From the NCBI GenBank assembly GCA_050116035.1, contig JASFPJ010000046.1, forward strand, positions 1 to 14,957: 14,957 nt of DNA, read 5' to 3'. A model generated the notes under the pieces. The model worked only from the letters and a program-made list of their open reading frames with translations. It was not told the DNA's origin and ran no database searches. The translations under genes were made by a program, and so were the position numbers. The stretch comes from SOIA01 sp050116035 (GTDB taxonomy: Bacteria; Acidobacteriota; Aminicenantia; Aminicenantales; Aminicenantaceae). This document shows, piece by piece, positions 1-6,361 of this stretch (the stretch's first letter is position 1; each line of letters begins with the position of its first letter).

Positions 1-267
1 CCTGTAATAATCACAGTTTTCAAGGACAGGAGTTTTAATTTCGTCATGAAAACTCCTCCGGCTTCCTATCTCCTGAAAAAGGCGGCTGGGATTGCTAAGG
101 GTTCCGGAGAACCGAACAAGGAGAAAGTCGGAAAAGTGACTAAAAAGCAGCTTGAGGAGATCGCCAAAGTTAAAATGGCTGATTTGAATGCGAATGATTT
201 AGACTTAGCCAAAAAAATCATTGAAGGCACTGCCAAAAACATGGGATTGGAGATTATCAGTGGCTAA
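1..267 (+). CDS. rplK: 50S ribosomal protein L11 (uL11), 3' part only
   Basis: The reading frame is open from base 1 and encodes the last 88 residues of L11; the first 50 or so residues of a protein usually about 141 long lie upstream of the window. The visible part begins PVIITVFKDRSF, continues through KTPPASYLLKKAAGI, and ends at a TAA. It covers the end of the N-terminal domain, the linker and the C-terminal domain, which in the family binds the GTPase-associated region of 23S rRNA. The ATG at position 46 is an internal Met (FVMKTPP), not a start. L11 forms the base of the stalk where EF-G and EF-Tu act. The 3' end overlaps rplA by 8 nt, which suggests translational coupling. The identification is secure. 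Confidence 0.97.
   Translation, partial: PVIITVFKDRSFNFVMKTPPASYLLKKAAGIAKGSGEPNKEKVGKVTKKQLEEIAKVKMADLNANDLDLAKKIIEGTAKNMGLEIISG
249..252 (+). promoter_or_regulatory. Ribosome binding site deciding the rplA GTG start
   Basis: GGAG lies inside the end of rplK, 7 nt before the GTG at 260. It supports starting L1 at that GTG (VANRGKKY) rather than at the upstream in-frame ATG at 221. The ATG would add 13 residues that do not look like L1. Confidence 0.75.
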
Positions 268-952
268 TAGAGGGAAAAAATACAATCACTCAAAGGAGCT
301 CATTGAAAAGGAAGAATATTCCTTAGATGAATCCGTCAGTCTTGTCAAGAAACTCAGTTATGTCAAGTTTGATGAGACTGTGGACATTTCCTTTCGTCTG
401 GGAGTGAATCCAAAGCATTCCGAACAGATGGTGAGAGGCACGATTGTCCTCCCTCATGGAACGGGTAAAACCAAGAAAGTCTGTGTGATTGCGTCCGGTG
501 AAAAAATTAAAGAAGCTGAGGAAGCTGGGGCCGATTATGTCGGAGGAGATGAGATCATCGAGAAGATTTCTAAAGGGTGGGTTGATTTTGATGCTGTAAT
601 TGCGACTCCGGATGTGATGAGGAATGTCGGCAAATTGGGACGAATCCTTGGAACGAGGGGATTGATGCCCAACCCGAAATCTGGAACCGTGACTTTCGAT
701 GTGAAGAAGGCTGTCCAGGAAATCAAATCCGGACGGGTGGAATTCAGGGTAGACAAAACAGCCATTATCAACTCTTCTGTGGGAAAAGTTTCGTTTCCAG
801 AGGATAAGCTCAAAGATAATATCAAATCTATTATTCAGGCTGTTGTTCAGGCAAAACCGCCCGCAGCCAAAGGAAAATACATCAAAAGTATATATATTTC
901 ATCGACTATGGGGCCGTCCATCAGGCTTTCAGAGGATGTCTTAGAGGTATAG
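260..952 (+). CDS. rplA: 50S ribosomal protein L1 (uL1)
   Basis: This 230-residue protein is the usual length of bacterial L1. It builds the mobile L1 stalk of the large subunit at the tRNA exit site and, in E. coli, represses its own mRNA. Recognisable parts are the N-terminal start ANRGKKYNHSKEL, the block GTGKTKKVCVIASGEK, the motif GRILGTRGLMPNPKSGTV, and the C-terminal KGKYIKSIYISSTMGPSI. I chose the GTG at 260 because it begins exactly where L1 homology begins and has a GGAG 7 nt upstream. The gene overlaps the end of rplK by 8 nt and is followed by rplJ after only 10 nt. An E. coli-type L1 operator upstream of rplK would lie outside the window. Nothing in the protein looks unusual. Confidence 0.97.
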   Translation: MANRGKKYNHSKELIEKEEYSLDESVSLVKKLSYVKFDETVDISFRLGVNPKHSEQMVRGTIVLPHGTGKTKKVCVIASGEKIKEAEEAGADYVGGDEIIEKISKGWVDFDAVIATPDVMRNVGKLGRILGTRGLMPNPKSGTVTFDVKKAVQEIKSGRVEFRVDKTAIINSSVGKVSFPEDKLKDNIKSIIQAVVQAKPPAAKGKYIKSIYISSTMGPSIRLSEDVLEV

Positions 953-962
953 GAGAAGAAGA

Positions 963-1475
963 GTGAAGAGAGCGGATAAGGAAAAGCAGGTCAAGGAATT
1001 AAGTGAGGCTTTTGACAGCCATGACAATTTTTTTCTTGTGGATTTTTTAAATATGTCTGTTGCACAGGCTGTAGAAATAAGAAAGTTGTGTCGCGAAAAT
1101 TCCTATTCTTTTAGGGTGGTTAAGAATCGCTTGGCACTCAGAGCTCTCAAAGAAGAATTCCCTGAGGATTTAAAAATATCGTTTCAGGGCTCCACTGCCA
1201 TAGCTTTTGCTCCTCAAGATCCGATTGGTTTAGCTCGTCTGATTCAAGACTTTTCCAAACGAAATAAGGTTTTACGAGTGAAAGCGGGTATCCTGGAGGG
1301 ACAGTTTCTCACTGCGAATAAATTTAATGAAGTGGCGAACCTTGCCTCTAGAGAAGAATTGCTCGCAAGAATTGGAGGCTTAATGGCCGCCCCATTGATT
1401 AAGTTATTAAGGACTTGGCAAGCCCCACTCAGTGGTTTAGGCACGCTGTTGAGTCAATTAAAAACTAAAAAATAG
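963..1475 (+). CDS. rplJ: 50S ribosomal protein L10 (uL10)
   Basis: This is the 170-residue L10, the protein that anchors bL12 dimers to the ribosome and binds 23S rRNA next to L11. The N-terminal domain contains the typical VVKNRLALRAL segment (about residues 53-63) and the FQGSTAIAF strand. The C-terminal half ends in the amphipathic helix region that carries L12 dimers (about residues 128-167, including MAAPLIKLLRTW and a SQL near the end). The start is GTG at 963, with AGGAG at 951-955 overlapping the rplA stop codon and a 7-nt spacer. No ATG is available near the N-terminus. Only 10 nt separate it from rplA and 14 nt from rplL. There is therefore no free leader in which an L10(L12) autoregulatory structure could sit, unless it lies within rplA. 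Confidence 0.96.
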   Translation: MKRADKEKQVKELSEAFDSHDNFFLVDFLNMSVAQAVEIRKLCRENSYSFRVVKNRLALRALKEEFPEDLKISFQGSTAIAFAPQDPIGLARLIQDFSKRNKVLRVKAGILEGQFLTANKFNEVANLASREELLARIGGLMAAPLIKLLRTWQAPLSGLGTLLSQLKTKK

Positions 1476-1479
1476 AGTT

Positions 1480-1484
1480 GGAGG
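1480..1484 (+). promoter_or_regulatory. Ribosome binding site deciding the rplL start
   Basis: GGAGG is followed by a 5-nt spacer and the ATG at 1490. A TTG at 1478 is also in frame but overlaps this site, so it cannot be served by it. The ATG at 1490 is the supported start. Confidence 0.85.
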
Positions 1485-1489
1485 TAAAA

Positions 1490-2008
1490 ATGTCCAAAGC
1501 ACAAACAAAAGAGGCTGGCGAGACCGCAAAGGAAAAAGAGGCCGCGAAGGAAAAAAAGGTCACAAAGGAAAAAGAGGTCACAAAGGAAAAAGAGATGGCT
1601 AAGGAAAAAAAGGAAAAAGCAAAACTGACAAAGGAGCAATTTTTTGGCCACCTGGATAGCCTGACGGTTTTAGAACTCGCTGATTACATCAAAGAATTCG
1701 AAGAAAGGTATGGCGTGTCCGCAGCCGCTGCTCCAGTCGCCATGGCTGCGCCAGGAGCCGCAGCGCCTCAAGGCGAAGCGCCCGCCGATGAAGCGAAATC
1801 AGAGTTTACTATTGTTTTGAAGAGTGTCGGCGACAAGAAGATTAATGTGATCAAAACTGTAAGAGAGGTGACAAGCCTTGGCTTGAAGGAAGCCAAGGAT
1901 TTAGTCGACAGTGCTCCGAAACCAGTTAAAGAAAATGTTTCCAAAGAGGAGGCCGAAGAAATAAAAGCGAAGTTTGAATCAGTTGGGGCAGAGATAGAAT
2001 TACAGTAA
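1490..2008 (+). CDS. rplL: 50S ribosomal protein L7/L12 (bL12) with Lys/Glu-rich N-terminal extension
   Basis: bL12 is the multicopy stalk protein that recruits and stimulates translational GTPases. It is usually 120-130 residues; this one is 172. Residues 1-43 are an extra charged tail made of AKEKEx/TKEKEV-type hexads. The normal protein then begins at KLTKEQFFGHLDSLT (from about 45), with the dimerisation and L10-binding N-terminal domain to about 76, an Ala/Pro hinge at 77-103 (SAAAAPVAMAAPGAAAP), and the C-terminal factor-binding domain at 104-172. That last domain includes VIKTVREVTSLGLKEAKDLV, which holds the conserved factor-contact residues. The start at 1490 has a canonical GGAGG. 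A second in-frame ATG at 1595 (residue 36, MAKEKKEKAKLTK) would give a 137-residue form closer to normal length, with a poorer ribosome binding site. Identity is certain; the function of the tail is unknown. Confidence 0.96.
   Translation: MSKAQTKEAGETAKEKEAAKEKKVTKEKEVTKEKEMAKEKKEKAKLTKEQFFGHLDSLTVLELADYIKEFEERYGVSAAAAPVAMAAPGAAAPQGEAPADEAKSEFTIVLKSVGDKKINVIKTVREVTSLGLKEAKDLVDSAPKPVKENVSKEEAEEIKAKFESVGAEIELQ
1526..1615 (+). repeat. Five tandem 18-bp units inside rplL
   Basis: Five in-frame copies of an 18-bp unit lie at 1526-1543, 1544-1561, 1562-1579, 1580-1597 and 1598-1615. Each holds AAGGAAAAA at the same offset, and units 3 and 4 share 15 identical leading bases. They encode hexads of the form (A/T)-K-E-K-(E/K)-x. 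The third unit reads ACA AAG GAA AAA GAG GTC. The last unit drifts into the normal bL12 N-terminus. The repeat looks like unequal slippage or duplication that expanded a charged tail. Confidence 0.9.
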
Positions 2009-2011
2009 TTC
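1997..2011. repeat. 15-nt palindrome across the rplL stop codon
   Basis: GAATTAC-A-GTAATTC is a perfect 7-bp inverted repeat around one central base. It spans the rplL stop codon (2006-2008). As RNA it could form a 6-bp stem with a 3-nt loop, but it is AT-rich and weak, and no T-run follows, so I do not call a terminator. Confidence 0.35.
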
Positions 2012-2077
2012 GGTAGTGAATTTGATTAGAATTGTCAGATATATATTTATTCGAAAAACTCTTCTGAGAGAGGGAAT
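2009..2077 (+). other. rplL-rpoB spacer
   Basis: This 69-nt AT-rich gap ends with a purine-rich ribosome binding site (GAGGG at 2070-2074, close to the ATG at 2078). In E. coli the corresponding gap holds an attenuator and an RNase III site. Here I see only the short palindrome at its left edge and the run ATATATATTTAT near 2040-2050. No convincing promoter or terminator is visible. Confidence 0.5.
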
Positions 2078-5000
2078 ATGAGTAGCGAATTAAAAAACAT
2101 CTATCGTGAGAGAGTCGATTTTTCAAAAATCAAAACGACCTTTCCGATGCCTGATTTACTCGCCATCCAAAGAGGCTCTTATGCAGAGTTTCTCCAAATG
2201 GAACTCTTACCAGAGGAAAGGAAGGACATCGGGCTCCAAGCTGCGTTTAAGGATACGTTCCCTGTTTCCGATTTTAAGGAGACGACACAGCTGGATTTTA
2301 TCAGTTATTCTATCGGCGATTGGGAATGTAAATGTGGCCGTTTGAAGGGAGTCGAGAATTCACGCGGTCGGTGTAACGGGTGCGGAACTCTCCTTCCTGC
2401 GGATGTCGAGCTTACGGAAAAGGAGATTTGTCCCTACTGTGGCACAATGAAAAAGATAGAGATTCCTCTATGTGATCACTGTGGAGATAAAGTCAGCCTA
2501 AAAATGAAGTATTCTCCCATGGAATGCCTTCAGAAGAGTTACACGTTTGCTGTTCCTCTCAGGTTGAAAGTCAGATTGATCTCCTGGGAAAAGGATCCCA
2601 CAACTAAGACAAAAAGGCTGAAGCACATTAAAGAACAGGAGGTTTACTTCGGTGAAATTCCGCTGATGACTGACAAAGGGACGTTTATTTTTAACGGGAT
2701 TGAAAGAGCTGTTGTCAGTCAGTTGCAGAGGTCTCCAGGGGTTTTCTTTAGACAGGGAGAGGGAAAGGGTTTTTATGTGGGCAAGATCATTCCTTATAGA
2801 GGAGCTTGGGTGGAATTTGAGTATGACAGTAAGAATATTTTATATGTTCGCCTGGATCGAAAGAAGAAATTCCTGATTTCAGTGTTTCTGAGAGCTCTAG
2901 GCTTCGGATCCGATGATGCCATTCTGAGGCTTTTCTATAAAACATACAAAATCATTCCTAAAGATGGAACACTTTATTGGGAGTTAAGTGAGGATCTAAT
3001 CGGGAAGACAACCGGAGCAGACATCATTGAACCTAGCTCCAAAAAAGTACTGGTAAAAGCTAAAGAAAAAATCACTAAAGAGCTGTTTCAAAAACTCAAG
3101 ACTAAAAAAATCAAGAAGATTCCGGTAGCCAGCAAAGAATTTAAGGAGCCTTATTCACTCACGACTATTGATGATTTGATCAAGGTCAGGGAAGAAATTG
3201 ACGAAGATCAATTGGAGAATTTAAAGGGGCAAAAAGAGCCGTTTGAAGTATTCTTTCCAAAAAGCGATGAAGTGGGAGAAATCATCGTCAATACGTTGAA
3301 AAAAGATTCAAGCACAGATACTAACCAAGCGTTGGCTGAGATTTACAGGAAGTTGAGACCGGGAGAACCCCATACTATGGAGAGTGCCCACAATCTCTTC
3401 CGCAGTCTGTTCTTCAATCCTCAGAAATACAATTTTTCCAGGATCGGCCGGCTGAAGATGAATATCAAGCTAGATCTCGATCACTCATTAGAGGAAAAAA
3501 CTCTGACACCATTAGACTTCGTTGAGGTGATCAAGTATTTACTTCGGTTACGTCGAGGAGAAGGATCCCTGGATGATATCGATCATTTGGGAAATCGTCG
3601 TGTCCGCTCAGTTGGAGAGCTCGTTGAGAATGCATTCCGCATTGGATTAACTCGCATGGAGAGGACCATAAAAGAGAAGATGACTGTGGCGACAGATTTG
3701 GCATCGGCAATGCCTCAAGACCTGATTAATTCGAAACCAGTCATCGCCGCGTTGAAAGAGTTTTATGGGAGCTCTCAGCTTTCTCAATTCATGGACCAGA
3801 TTAACAGTCTGGCAGAAGTTACACATAAAAGACGATTGAGCGCTCTGGGTCCAGGAGGACTGAGCCGAGAAAGAGCTGGTTTTGAAGTGAGGGATATTCA
3901 AACTTCTCACTATGGTCGGATTTGTCCGATTGAAACTCCAGAGGGACCCAACATCGGTTTGATTTCTTCCTTGAGTTGTTATGCGCGTGTGAATAACTTC
4001 GGCTTCGTTGAGACTCCCTACCGCAAGGTCAAGGACGGGCGGATAATTGATTACGTGAAAATTCTTCATCCAGGAGGAACTTCCCATAAGGTCGGGGATG
4101 TTGTCGAAAAAGATAAGCTTGAAAGAGAGGTTTCCTCTACTCAGAAGAAAACATCCAAACACGTCCCTGTGGTTGAGCCTTATTGTTATTATTTGACAGC
4201 CTGGGAAGAAGAGAAATACAACATCGCTCAGGCCAATGCGCCTGTTGATGAAAAAGGCAATTTTATCAACGAAATTGTGAGTTCCAGACAGAGGGGAAAT
4301 TTCAAAAATATACCTAGAGAACAAGTCGACTACATCGATGTGTCTCCCAAACAACTCGTCTCTCTTTCGACGGCTTTGATTCCCTTTTTAGAGCATGATG
4401 ACGCTAACCGCGCCCTTATGGGATCAAACATGCAGAGGCAGGCCGTTCCCCTTCTCAGGCCTGAGGCGCCACTCGTCGGAACAGGTATGGAGCATGTCGT
4501 TGCTGAGGGCTCAAGAGATGTCGTTGTCTGTAGAAGATCGGGAGTTGTGGAGTTTGTGGATGCGGAGAGGATACTGATTCGAGTGGACGAGAAGGAAACC
4601 GCAAAAGAATATGAAGTGGGAACAGACCTCTATCTTCTCACAAAATTCTTGCGAACAAACCAGAATACCTGTATAAATCATAGGCCGGCTATCCGAAAAG
4701 GAGATCGAGTCATTAAAGGTCAAATCCTTGCGGATAGCTCCTGCACGGATAAAGGGGAGTTAGCGCTGGGCCGGAACATTCTTTGTGCCTTCCTGCCATG
4801 GAGGGGATACAATTTTGAGGATGCCATCATAGTCAGCGAAAAATTGATTAAAGAGGACATTTTCACTTCTGTCCATATTGTCGAAGAGACCATCGAAGCT
4901 CGGGACACCAAACTCGGTCCTGAGGAGATTACCAGGGATATTCCTAATGTTCCGGAGGAGCTTCTCCGGAATTTAAACGAGAACGGAATCGTCAGGATAG

Positions 5001-6361
5001 GAGCTCATGTGAAATCTGGTGACATACTGGTCGGCAAAGTCGCTCCTAAAGGGGAAACCCAGCTCTCTCCTGAGGAAAAGCTTCTGAAAGCCATTTTTGG
5101 GGAAAAGGCTCTGGATGTCAAAGATGCCTCTCTGTATTGTTCACCGGGAATAGAGGGGACTGTTATTGATGTCAGAATTTTTTCTCGAAGGGGAACCGAA
5201 AAAGGAGCTTGGGCTGAGGCTATCGAAAAAGAAGAGATAGCCAAAATGAAAAGAAACTTGGAAGATGAAATCAGTATCCTCGAGGGAGAAAAAGCAAGGA
5301 AGATGAAGAGCGTCCTCAAGGGGGAAACACTCGATAAGGAGTATGCCTCCGGGGAATTCGTCATTAAAAAGGGAACCAAATTAGATGAAAAAGTTTTAAA
5401 TAAATTAGCCCCCGGAGACATATCAAAATTAAAGCTCAAGGCTAACGCAAAGAGAGATAAGAGACTCAAGGATATTGATAAAAAGGTGAAGCGCCAGATT
5501 GAGGCCCTCCGCTCCATTTTTAAAGAAAAAGCGGATGTTCTCAGGAAAGGTGACGAGTTGGCTCCGGGAGTGATTCGAGCGATTAAAGTTCATATAGCCA
5601 TGAAGAGGAAGCTCTCGGTCGGGGATAAAGTCTCAGGTCGCCACGGGAACAAAGGGATTATCGCAAAAATCGTTCCCGAGGAGGATATGCCCCGTATGCC
5701 CGATGGAACCCCAGTGGATATTGTCCTCAATCCCTTGGGCGTTCCCTCTCGTATGAATGTTGGGCAGATACTGGAAGCTCATCTGGGTTGGGCTGCCAAG
5801 GAGTTGGGTCTCTGGATTTCAACTCCGGTGTTTGATGGAATTTCTGAGGCTGAGATCAAAGAACTCCTTGAGAAGGCAGAGCTGCCACAATCCGGGAAGG
5901 TTCCGCTGTGTGATGGAATAACAGGAGAATTGCTGGATCATGAAGTCACGGTGGGAAATGTCTACATCATGAAGCTTTATCACCTGGTGGATGATAAGAT
6001 CCATGCGCGTTCCACCGGTCCTTACTCCCTGATTACACAGCAGCCCTTAGGGGGCAAAGCTCAATTTGGAGGACAGCGTTTTGGAGAGATGGAAGTGTGG
6101 GCGTTAGAGGCATACGGCGCGGCCTACACGCTCCAGGAGCTCCTGACTGCAAAGTCTGATGATGTTGAGGGTCGAGCCAAGATTTATGAAGCCATTGTCA
6201 AAGGAGACCTCGATTTTCAGCCAGGGCTTCCCGAGTCAGTGAACGTTCTCATCCGAGAACTCCAGAGCCTCTGCTTGAATGTGGAATTGGAAAAAGAAGA
6301 AGAGAGAGAAGAGATCCTGCCCTGGGGGATAGATGTTCCTCAAATCCTAAAAGGAGAATAA
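2078..6361 (+). CDS. rpoB: DNA-directed RNA polymerase subunit beta
   Basis: This is a full-length beta subunit of 1427 residues (E. coli 1342). With beta' it forms the catalytic cleft and carries the rifampicin pocket. Anchors include GEIPLMTDKGTF (about 192-203) and the rifampicin cluster GSSQLSQFMDQ to HKRRLSALGPGG (about 564-593; H583 and S588 equal E. coli H526 and S531). GRHGNKG lies at 1187-1193, and the C-terminal beta' clamp contact is GQRFGEMEVWALEAYGA. Three insertions stand out. A segment at about 81-145 has eight cysteines (84, 86, 99, 102, 118, 121, 132, 135). A 45-residue insert lies at 659-703. A long charged coiled-coil-like segment at about 1047-1163 resembles E. coli SI2 (beta-i9). 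An SI1-like region (about 310-400) is also present. The start ATG has GAGGG 3-7 nt upstream. The TAA overlaps the rpoC ATG by one base, implying coupled synthesis of beta and beta'. Confidence 0.98.
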   Translation: MSSELKNIYRERVDFSKIKTTFPMPDLLAIQRGSYAEFLQMELLPEERKDIGLQAAFKDTFPVSDFKETTQLDFISYSIGDWECKCGRLKGVENSRGRCNGCGTLLPADVELTEKEICPYCGTMKKIEIPLCDHCGDKVSLKMKYSPMECLQKSYTFAVPLRLKVRLISWEKDPTTKTKRLKHIKEQEVYFGEIPLMTDKGTFIFNGIERAVVSQLQRSPGVFFRQGEGKGFYVGKIIPYRGAWVEFEYDSKNILYVRLDRKKKFLISVFLRALGFGSDDAILRLFYKTYKIIPKDGTLYWELSEDLIGKTTGADIIEPSSKKVLVKAKEKITKELFQKLKTKKIKKIPVASKEFKEPYSLTTIDDLIKVREEIDEDQLENLKGQKEPFEVFFPKSDEVGEIIVNTLKKDSSTDTNQALAEIYRKLRPGEPHTMESAHNLFRSLFFNPQKYNFSRIGRLKMNIKLDLDHSLEEKTLTPLDFVEVIKYLLRLRRGEGSLDDIDHLGNRRVRSVGELVENAFRIGLTRMERTIKEKMTVATDLASAMPQDLINSKPVIAALKEFYGSSQLSQFMDQINSLAEVTHKRRLSALGPGGLSRERAGFEVRDIQTSHYGRICPIETPEGPNIGLISSLSCYARVNNFGFVETPYRKVKDGRIIDYVKILHPGGTSHKVGDVVEKDKLEREVSSTQKKTSKHVPVVEPYCYYLTAWEEEKYNIAQANAPVDEKGNFINEIVSSRQRGNFKNIPREQVDYIDVSPKQLVSLSTALIPFLEHDDANRALMGSNMQRQAVPLLRPEAPLVGTGMEHVVAEGSRDVVVCRRSGVVEFVDAERILIRVDEKETAKEYEVGTDLYLLTKFLRTNQNTCINHRPAIRKGDRVIKGQILADSSCTDKGELALGRNILCAFLPWRGYNFEDAIIVSEKLIKEDIFTSVHIVEETIEARDTKLGPEEITRDIPNVPEELLRNLNENGIVRIGAHVKSGDILVGKVAPKGETQLSPEEKLLKAIFGEKALDVKDASLYCSPGIEGTVIDVRIFSRRGTEKGAWAEAIEKEEIAKMKRNLEDEISILEGEKARKMKSVLKGETLDKEYASGEFVIKKGTKLDEKVLNKLAPGDISKLKLKANAKRDKRLKDIDKKVKRQIEALRSIFKEKADVLRKGDELAPGVIRAIKVHIAMKRKLSVGDKVSGRHGNKGIIAKIVPEEDMPRMPDGTPVDIVLNPLGVPSRMNVGQILEAHLGWAAKELGLWISTPVFDGISEAEIKELLEKAELPQSGKVPLCDGITGELLDHEVTVGNVYIMKLYHLVDDKIHARSTGPYSLITQQPLGGKAQFGGQRFGEMEVWALEAYGAAYTLQELLTAKSDDVEGRAKIYEAIVKGDLDFQPGLPESVNVLIRELQSLCLNVELEKEEEREEILPWGIDVPQILKGE
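2318..2509 (+). other. Double zinc-ribbon insertion in the beta protrusion region (inside rpoB)
   Basis: The beta segment between SYSIG (residue 80; E. coli LG at 75-76) and the conserved PMEC (C150; E. coli DVQEC, C85) is about 61 residues longer than in E. coli. It contains four zinc-knuckle pairs: ECKCGR (C84, C86), CNGCG (C99, C102), CPYCG (C118, C121) and CDHCG (C132, C135). The spacings are C-x-C-x12-C-x2-C and C-x2-C-x10-C-x2-C, each enough for one zinc ion. Zinc binding is inferred from the motifs. The reading frame is intact through the segment and codon use matches the rest of rpoB. Confidence 0.85.

Noticed and set aside
46..48. ATG that could start a 73-residue gene
   Set aside because: It is an internal Met of L11; the frame is open and homologous upstream to base 1.
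1478..1480. TTG start for rplL
   Set aside because: It overlaps the GGAGG site that serves the ATG at 1490 and has no ribosome binding site of its own.
2022..2050. Possible promoter TTGATT with TATTTA in the rplL-rpoB gap
   Set aside because: Both boxes are poor and the gap is generally AT-rich, so the match is not better than expected by chance.
3647..4354. 235-codon open frame on the minus strand inside rpoB
   Set aside because: It lies fully opposite a conserved part of rpoB, resembles no known protein and has no clear ribosome binding site. It is a shadow of the plus-strand gene.
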